Part shown: in pieces, positions 13,520-17,440 of the stretch
Numbering within the stretch: the first letter of the stretch is position 1
Layout: the number at the start of each line of letters is the position of its first letter
Origin: Actinomycetota bacterium
GTDB taxonomy: Bacteria; Actinomycetota; Nitriliruptoria; Nitriliruptorales; JAHWKO01
Length of the DNA stretch: 17,440 nt
NCBI GenBank assembly: GCA_019347855.1
Contig: JAHWKO010000048.1
Coordinates: 1-17,440 of the forward strand
Direction: 5' to 3'
Program-made: the position numbers and the translations under genes
Notes under the pieces: model-generated
Seen by the model: only the letters and a program-made list of their open reading frames with translations
The model's database searches: none
Told to the model about the DNA's origin: nothing

Positions 13520-14230
13520 ATGGGAACGCTGCGGGAACGGCTGCGGGAGGATCCTTGGCCGGACGATGCAGGCGCGTTGAACGACCTGCAGGCTGCGCTC
13601 GGGGCGGTCGAACCCGAGCCCTGGGAGCCTCCCGACACGCTGTCCACGGTCGGTGCGTCGTACGTGTGCTTCGAACGGGGCGTCGAGGGGCCGGGTTCGG
13701 CCGGGGACCAGGGGTGGGCGGGGGCCGGCTTCAAGCGCCGGGGGAACCGGACGGTGACCGCGGTCGCCTCGGGGCTGGCCGGCGCGGCGTACGAACCGGG
13801 GCTCCTGGCGCTCCGAGAGGGGGCGCTGCGTGCGGCGGCCTTGGGCATGCTGGACGAGCTGCCCTCGGTCATCATCGTGGACGCGACCGGCCGCGACCAT
13901 CCGCGACGTGCGGGGCTCGCGCTGCACCTCGGCGCCGCCTTCGACGTTCCCACGGTCGGTGCCACGCACCGACCGCTGGCCGCCGAGGGTGTGGAGCCGG
14001 GGGAGGTGTTCGGGACGCGGACCCCGTTGCTCCGTGACGGCGAGCACGTCGGCTACTGGGTGCGCACCCGGTCCGGTGTGCGACCGCTCGCGGTCCACGC
14101 GGGATGGCGCACGAGCCCGGATGTCGCAGCCGCGGTCGTGCTCGCAACGACGACCCGGTTCCGCACCCCCCAGGTGCTCCGCGAGGCGCGGCACGACGGC
14201 CGCGTGGCGCGCTCCGAGGCTGGCGGCTGA
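13520..14230 (+). CDS. Endonuclease V-like protein with altered catalytic residues
   Basis: A 236-residue protein. The core matches endonuclease V: LLALREGALRAAAL (95-108, with the Glu100 equivalent of the FRE motif), VIIVDATGRDHPRRAGLALHLG (118-139, Asp121) for the VDGHG-HPRR motif, then DVPTVGATHRPL. The end (VRPLAVHAGWRTSPDVAAAVVLATTTRFRTPQVLREA) is the classic C-terminal block. Functional enzymes cut DNA or RNA near deaminated adenine (inosine) using two Asp and one Glu. Here the first Asp, expected in a GVDVSF-like strand, is missing from VGASYVCFERG (44-54). The DGHG His is Thr and the conserved Lys of the GVAK segment is His. It may be a non-cleaving binding protein or a separate subfamily. 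ATG with GGAG 4 bases upstream. It ends 6 bases from the convergent AbiEii gene. Confidence 0.78.
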   Translation: MGTLRERLREDPWPDDAGALNDLQAALGAVEPEPWEPPDTLSTVGASYVCFERGVEGPGSAGDQGWAGAGFKRRGNRTVTAVASGLAGAAYEPGLLALREGALRAAALGMLDELPSVIIVDATGRDHPRRAGLALHLGAAFDVPTVGATHRPLAAEGVEPGEVFGTRTPLLRDGEHVGYWVRTRSGVRPLAVHAGWRTSPDVAAAVVLATTTRFRTPQVLREARHDGRVARSEAGG

Positions 14231-14236
14231 GCCGGA

Positions 14237-14977
14237 TCAGAGGTGGGGTCCGAGCTCCGCCATGAGGCGTCGCGCTGCCTCCTCGGCGGAGACCTCGTCA
14301 CCAGCGAGCTCGGCGAAGCCCGCACGGAACGAGCCATCGGCGAGCTTGGCCTCGAGATCCGTCGCGAACGCGTCGGCGTCGGGCGGTTCCTCGAGGTAGT
14401 GAGCCAGGCAGCGGACGGCCATCCGTGGGTGCATCCCCGCCTGGTCGACCATCAACCACAGGTCGTAGAGGTCGCGAGGCTCCCGTCGCTCCAGCGCCGC
14501 ACGCAGCTTGGTCGCGGCGAGCTCGGCGACGGTGAACGTGAGCACGTCGACACCGTCAAGCGGGATCCGCAGGGGGGTCTGGCATGCCTCGACCTCGCGG
14601 GTGTTGATCGTCAGCCGGAACGACCGGTCCGGAGCGTCGAGCCGGACGTGCGCCAGGTCATGGAGGACCTCGTGGCGTCCCTCCTCGAGTCCCACCGATG
14701 CGGCGGCGGCCCGCAGGGCGTCGAACACCGGGCCGATCGCGGTCAGTGTCGTCCGCGCGTAGGCGAGGCGGTCGATAGGGCGCCGCGGTCCGGGCCCCGT
14801 GAGGTGCAGCAGGTGGAGCGCGGCCCCGCCACGCAGTGCCAGTTCGTCGCCCAGCAGGTCATCCCGCGCGATCGCTCTCACCAGACCGATCAGCCGACGG
14901 TCCACGTCCGGCTCCTCGCGTCTCGCGTCCTCGTACGCTCCCGGGGAGCGGTCCTCGGGGACCATCGTGCCGGACAC
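14237..14977 (-). CDS. AbiEii-type nucleotidyltransferase-like protein, orphan, incomplete DxD motif
   Basis: A 246-residue protein. LALRGGAALHLLHL (46-59) is the GG-x-AL helix of the nucleotidyltransferase fold. LTFTVAELAATKLRAALERR (146-165, Lys157) and RDLYDLWLM (168-176) are the diagnostic AbiEii/AbiGii blocks. The catalytic acidic pair, usually S-x-D-L-D-F/Y, reads PIDRLAY (67-73), so only one Asp (69) remains. AbiEii toxins of type IV toxin-antitoxin systems transfer nucleotides to tRNA and pair with an AbiEi antitoxin, normally the adjacent upstream gene. None is present; the upstream neighbour is the MarP-like protease. It may be an inactive relic or a cellular nucleotidyltransferase homologue. 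GTG at 14977 with no strong Shine-Dalgarno sequence; ATG at 14965 is an alternative. Confidence 0.75.
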   Translation of the reverse strand: MSGTMVPEDRSPGAYEDARREEPDVDRRLIGLVRAIARDDLLGDELALRGGAALHLLHLTGPGPRRPIDRLAYARTTLTAIGPVFDALRAAAASVGLEEGRHEVLHDLAHVRLDAPDRSFRLTINTREVEACQTPLRIPLDGVDVLTFTVAELAATKLRAALERREPRDLYDLWLMVDQAGMHPRMAVRCLAHYLEEPPDADAFATDLEAKLADGSFRAGFAELAGDEVSAEEAARRLMAELGPHL

Positions 14978-14998
14978 GCGCGCCGACGGTGAGTGCTT

Positions 14999-15048
14999 CC
15001 TCCGGGCGGGTGCAGGAGATGCTCCCAGCCGGACGAGCCCGGGGGAGG
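14999..15048 (-). terminator. Structured terminator candidate after the MarP-like gene
   Basis: CCTC and CGGGC (14999-15007) pair with GCCCG (15037-15041) and GAGG (15045-15048), with three bulged Gs. A smaller GGG-T-GC / GC-T-CCC hairpin lies inside. It begins immediately after the protease stop on the minus strand. No T-run, so termination is plausible rather than shown. Confidence 0.35.
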
Positions 15049-16206
15049 TCAGACGCAGGGTCCGGGCGCGTCGTCGCGGGGGAGCTGCAGGACCGCCTGG
15101 AGCTCCTGCTCGTCCAGCGCGTACGCCACGTCCGGCTGGTCCGGCGCGATCGCGAAGCTCACCCCGACCACCACGCCGTTCGCGTCCACCACCGCCGAGC
15201 CAGAGTCGCCCTGTGCGAGGTTCGCGGCGAGGAACAGGATCCGGCGCTCGACGCGATCACGCCCGTAGATGTCGCGCCCCACGGCGAGGCGGTCGTCCTC
15301 GATCGAGGCTGGCACGGGGCGCGGCTCGTCCTGGCCGCCGGGGTAGCCGACGACGGCGCCCTGGGTGCCGGGCGGGCCGTCGCCGATCGACAGGGCCGGT
15401 CCATCGAGCCCGGGGACGTCGAGCACCGCGAGGTCACGGTCGTCGTCGAAGACGACCACCTGGCCGGAGAACGTCTCGCCGGTCGGTCGCTTGATCGTGA
15501 GGTCGGTGCTGCCCGCCACCACGTGCGCGTTGGTCACGACGGTGCGGGGCGCGACGATGAACCCGCTGCCCTCGTGGACCGCCCCGCACCCAACCGACTC
15601 CACGGCGACCGACGCCGATACGACCCGGTCGAGCTGCTCCGCGCTGAGCGGCAGCTGAGCCGGCGGCGCGCCGATCTGGGGCGCGGGCTGGAGCCCGGCG
15701 AACACCTCGGGGAACCGGGTCTGGGCGACCTGCTTGCGCAGGGCGACGATCGGGCCAGGCGGGGCGGGGGCGAGGTCGTCCACCCACTGCACGACCGCGG
15801 AGTTGCGGACGAACCGCGAGGCCGGTCCTGGCACCTCGGCGGCGATCGGGGCGATGAGCCACACGACGATCAGCACCCCGATGACCCCCACCCCGGCACC
15901 GCCCGCCCGGTCGACGGTGCGCAGGCCACCGGTGGGGATGCGGCGCCGCACGCTGTAGCCGACCGCCTCGCCGGCGGACCCCCCCAGGGCGGCGACGAGG
16001 ACGTAGGTGAAGAGCGTGATCAGCAGCCGCGAGAAGGCGTCACCGTTCGCGAACGTCCGCAGGATCGTCGGGAGCACCAGCGACGCCGCGACGATCCCGA
16101 CGGCGAGCCCGACCCACGAGGCCACGCGGGTCACGAACCCCAGCCGGTACCCGACCGCCAGCGCGGACACCAGACTGAGCAGCAACAGCACATCGAGCAG
16201 GTTCAT
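15049..16206 (-). CDS. marP: MarP-like membrane serine protease (CvpA-type TM domain plus trypsin-like domain)
   Basis: A 385-residue protein, close to the length of Mycobacterium tuberculosis MarP (Rv3671c). The first 125 residues hold four hydrophobic helices of the CvpA/colicin V production type (starting MNLLDVLLLLSLVSALAVGYRLG). A linker follows, then a chymotrypsin-like protease facing the periplasm. The catalytic triad is intact: TNAHVV His228, DRDLAVL Asp258, QGDSGS Ser335. Cys207 lies just before the protease strand and Cys384 is two residues from the end; they may form a disulfide, while MarP uses an internal disulfide (inference). MarP is required for acid and oxidative stress resistance and processes a peptidoglycan hydrolase. 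The ATG at 16206 lacks a Shine-Dalgarno sequence. It is divergent from the YbaK-like gene and upstream of the AbiEii-like gene by 71 bases. Confidence 0.9.
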   Translation of the reverse strand: MNLLDVLLLLSLVSALAVGYRLGFVTRVASWVGLAVGIVAASLVLPTILRTFANGDAFSRLLITLFTYVLVAALGGSAGEAVGYSVRRRIPTGGLRTVDRAGGAGVGVIGVLIVVWLIAPIAAEVPGPASRFVRNSAVVQWVDDLAPAPPGPIVALRKQVAQTRFPEVFAGLQPAPQIGAPPAQLPLSAEQLDRVVSASVAVESVGCGAVHEGSGFIVAPRTVVTNAHVVAGSTDLTIKRPTGETFSGQVVVFDDDRDLAVLDVPGLDGPALSIGDGPPGTQGAVVGYPGGQDEPRPVPASIEDDRLAVGRDIYGRDRVERRILFLAANLAQGDSGSAVVDANGVVVGVSFAIAPDQPDVAYALDEQELQAVLQLPRDDAPGPCV

Positions 16207-16264
16207 CGCGACCGAGAACGTACTCGACGGGTTATGTTCGGGAGGGAGACGGAAAGGGACCGCC
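16207..16264. promoter_or_regulatory. Divergent promoter region of protease and YbaK-like genes
   Basis: A 58-base gap. Plus-strand TATGTT (16233-16238) is a good -10 box for the YbaK-like gene, 26 bases before its GTG, with GGAAAGGGA in between. Minus-strand TACGTT (about 16217-16222) may serve the protease, 10 bases before its ATG, consistent with the absence of a Shine-Dalgarno sequence and a very short leader. No clear -35 elements. Confidence 0.4.
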
Positions 16265-16735
16265 GTGAGCGCCGAACGTGTACGCCGATTCCTGGACGAA
16301 CGGGGCGTCGACTACGACCTCCAGACGCACGAACGGGCGGTGACGGCCCAGGAGGTCGCTGCCGCCGAGCACGAGTCGGGCTGGCACGTCGCCAAGCCCG
16401 TGATGCTGTCCGCTGACGGGGAGCTGGTGATGGCGGTGGTAGCCGCTGCCAGCGAGGTGGATCTCGGCAAGGCGACGGCCGCCCTCGGCGCCGCGGATGT
16501 GGGGCTGGCGGACGAGGACGAGTTCGGCGGTGCGTTCCCCGATTGCGAGGTCGGGGCGGAGCCGCCGCTCGGCAACGTCTACGACGTGCCGGTCGTGTTC
16601 GACGAGACGTTGGTCGCGGAGGAGCGGCTGGTCTTCCGTGCGGGCACCCACGACACCACGATGAGCATGGCGACCGAGGACTACCTCGAGGTCGTCGAGC
16701 CCACGATCTCGGACATCGCCGTCCCCACCGACTGA
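16265..16735 (+). CDS. YbaK/ProX-type aminoacyl-tRNA deacylase
   Basis: A 156-residue single-domain protein of the YbaK/proline-tRNA editing fold. HVAKPVMLSADGELVMAVV (41-59) holds the conserved Lys44 that contacts the aminoacyl-tRNA. DLGKATAALG, GAEPPLGN (97-104) with the conserved Pro-x-Gly turn, and AGTHDTTMSM (126-135) complete the pocket. It is free-standing, so it would hydrolyse mischarged tRNA in trans (for example Cys- or Ala-tRNAPro); the specificity is not readable. The GTG at 16265 has AAAGGGA about 8 bases upstream; the open frame upstream is a shadow of the protease gene. It is followed by a terminator and then the sigma-factor gene. Confidence 0.88.
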   Translation: MSAERVRRFLDERGVDYDLQTHERAVTAQEVAAAEHESGWHVAKPVMLSADGELVMAVVAAASEVDLGKATAALGAADVGLADEDEFGGAFPDCEVGAEPPLGNVYDVPVVFDETLVAEERLVFRAGTHDTTMSMATEDYLEVVEPTISDIAVPTD

Positions 16736-16755
16736 CGGGCGTGGTCGGTCGTTTT
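16727..16755 (+). terminator. Intrinsic terminator after the YbaK-like gene
   Basis: ACCGAC (16727-16732) and GTCGGT (16744-16749) form a six-pair stem overlapping the stop codon region, followed two bases later by TTTT (16752-16755). This is the only hairpin plus T-run in the window. The short stem keeps confidence moderate. Confidence 0.5.
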
Positions 16756-16781
16756 GGCGAGCCGCCATCCTGCCTTATGGT
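16754..16781 (+). promoter_or_regulatory. Sigma-70-type promoter of the sigma-factor gene
   Basis: TTGGCG (16754-16759) and TATGGT (16776-16781) are separated by 16 bases, the best -35/-10 pair in the window. Transcription would start near 16788, giving a leader of about 80 bases before the TTG start at 16871. The leader holds no obvious riboswitch, only short GC-rich hairpin potential around 16827-16846. Confidence 0.55.
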
Positions 16782-16870
16782 GGTGAGGAACGGATGGGCC
16801 CGATCGTGGCCGCTGTGGAGCGCGTCGATGCGCCCCGCAGACTCGCTGAGCACGTGAGGAGGAACCCCCT

Positions 16871-17440
16871 TTGCCTGACGCCGTCCTGGCACCGGAGAAG
16901 GGTGCGCTCTCGGATGTCCTCGAGCAGGCCGCAGAACGCGGCTACCTGCTGGTGTCCGAGCTCGAACCCCTGCGCGACCCCACCACGAACCGCGAGGAGT
17001 TCCTCGAGGCTGCGGTGACCGTCGCCCGCGACCGCGGGATCGACGTGATCGACGACCTGGCGGGTGACGAGGAACCCGAGGGTGAGGTCGCCATGACCTC
17101 CTCCCGGGACGCCGTCCGTCAGTACCTCGACGCGGCTGGTCGCCACGACCTCCTGGACAAGGAGCAGGAGGCCGATCTCTCCAAGCGTTACGACGCCGGG
17201 ATGATCGCGCGTCGGCTGCTCGAGGAGGAGGCGGATTCGCTGTCGCCGGCCCAGAAGGCCAAGCTCCGTCGGATCAAGCGCGATGGTGCCAAGGCCAAGG
17301 AGGAGATGGTCCGGTCGAACCTCCGGCTGGTCGTCTCGCGCGCCAAGCGCTGGCTCGGCCGGGGCGTCGACATGATCGAGCTGATCCAGGAGGGCAACCT
17401 CGGACTGATCCGTGCGGTCGAGAAGTTCGACCACAAGAAG
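16871..17440 (+). CDS. rpoD: RNA polymerase primary-type sigma-70 factor (partial, runs off the window)
   Basis: 190 codons are visible, open to the window edge. Residues about 11-60 (LSDVLEQAAERGYLLVSELEPL...VARDRGIDVIDD) match region 1.1 of primary sigma factors. DAVRQYLDAAGRHDLLDKEQEADLSKRYDAG (about 82-112) is region 1.2. The block from EEMVRSNLRLVVSRAKRW to DMIELIQEGNLGLIRAVEKFDHKK is regions 2.1 to 2.2, the core-polymerase-binding part. Presence of region 1.1 favours a housekeeping RpoD/HrdB/SigA type, though actinobacteria can have several related copies, and regions 2.3 to 4 lie outside. The TTG at 16871 is chosen because a strong AGGAGGA lies about 7 bases upstream and no ATG or GTG precedes region 1.1 in frame nearby. 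Preceded by its own promoter. Confidence 0.9.
   Translation, partial: MPDAVLAPEKGALSDVLEQAAERGYLLVSELEPLRDPTTNREEFLEAAVTVARDRGIDVIDDLAGDEEPEGEVAMTSSRDAVRQYLDAAGRHDLLDKEQEADLSKRYDAGMIARRLLEEEADSLSPAQKAKLRRIKRDGAKAKEEMVRSNLRLVVSRAKRWLGRGVDMIELIQEGNLGLIRAVEKFDHKK

Overview
The window is about 17.4 kb of very GC-rich bacterial DNA (my estimate is about 70%). Genes are tightly packed, GTG and TTG starts are common, and several neighbours overlap by 4 to 13 bases. Eukaryotic-type Ser/Thr kinases, a MarP-type periplasmic protease and a region-1.1-bearing sigma-70 factor suggest an actinobacterium. The assortment would fit a deep-branching lineage such as Nitriliruptoria (inference; no rRNA is present). 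No tRNA, rRNA, IS element, CRISPR array or phage module was found, and no gene-free stretch exceeds about 160 bases.

Layout. 24-716 (-): a small HTH protein with a LAGLIDADG-like domain. 812-1746 (+): a two-gene operon of a tandem ACT-domain protein and, overlapping it by 4 bases, a peroxiredoxin-like protein. The second reading frame is interrupted by one TGA exactly where the family has its first redox cysteine. A bacterial SECIS-like hairpin follows at the right distance, so I call it a selenoprotein (UxxC). 5754-1801 (-): a three-gene operon of an EamA-type exporter, a 587-residue aldehyde dehydrogenase-like enzyme and a lactate monooxygenase-type flavoenzyme. 5793-6317 (+): a SixA-like histidine phosphatase.

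6389-9774 holds two related transmembrane Ser/Thr kinases in the same direction. Between them, on the opposite strand, lies a remnant histidine kinase in which two membrane helices are joined directly to the ATPase domain, with no phospho-acceptor domain. The second kinase has no conventional start codon at the position its family expects; a good Shine-Dalgarno sequence there points to ATC. An MFS exporter (9764-11020), an M20 metallopeptidase (11051-12241) and a CPBP membrane protease (12238-12924) continue in the same direction.

12912-13364 (-) is a PEBP/YbhB protein. 13520-14230 (+) is an endonuclease V homologue that lacks the first catalytic Asp. 14237-14977 (-) is an orphan AbiEii-type nucleotidyltransferase with a broken DxD motif. 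15049-16206 (-) is a MarP-like CvpA/trypsin membrane protease. 16265-16735 (+) is a YbaK-type aminoacyl-tRNA deacylase. From 16871 the window runs off into a primary-type sigma-70 factor with a TTG start.

Themes: redox and stress protection (Sec peroxiredoxin, MarP, tRNA editing), membrane signalling (two kinases plus the remnant), and several homologues with altered catalytic motifs. The selenoprotein is the observation most worth following up.
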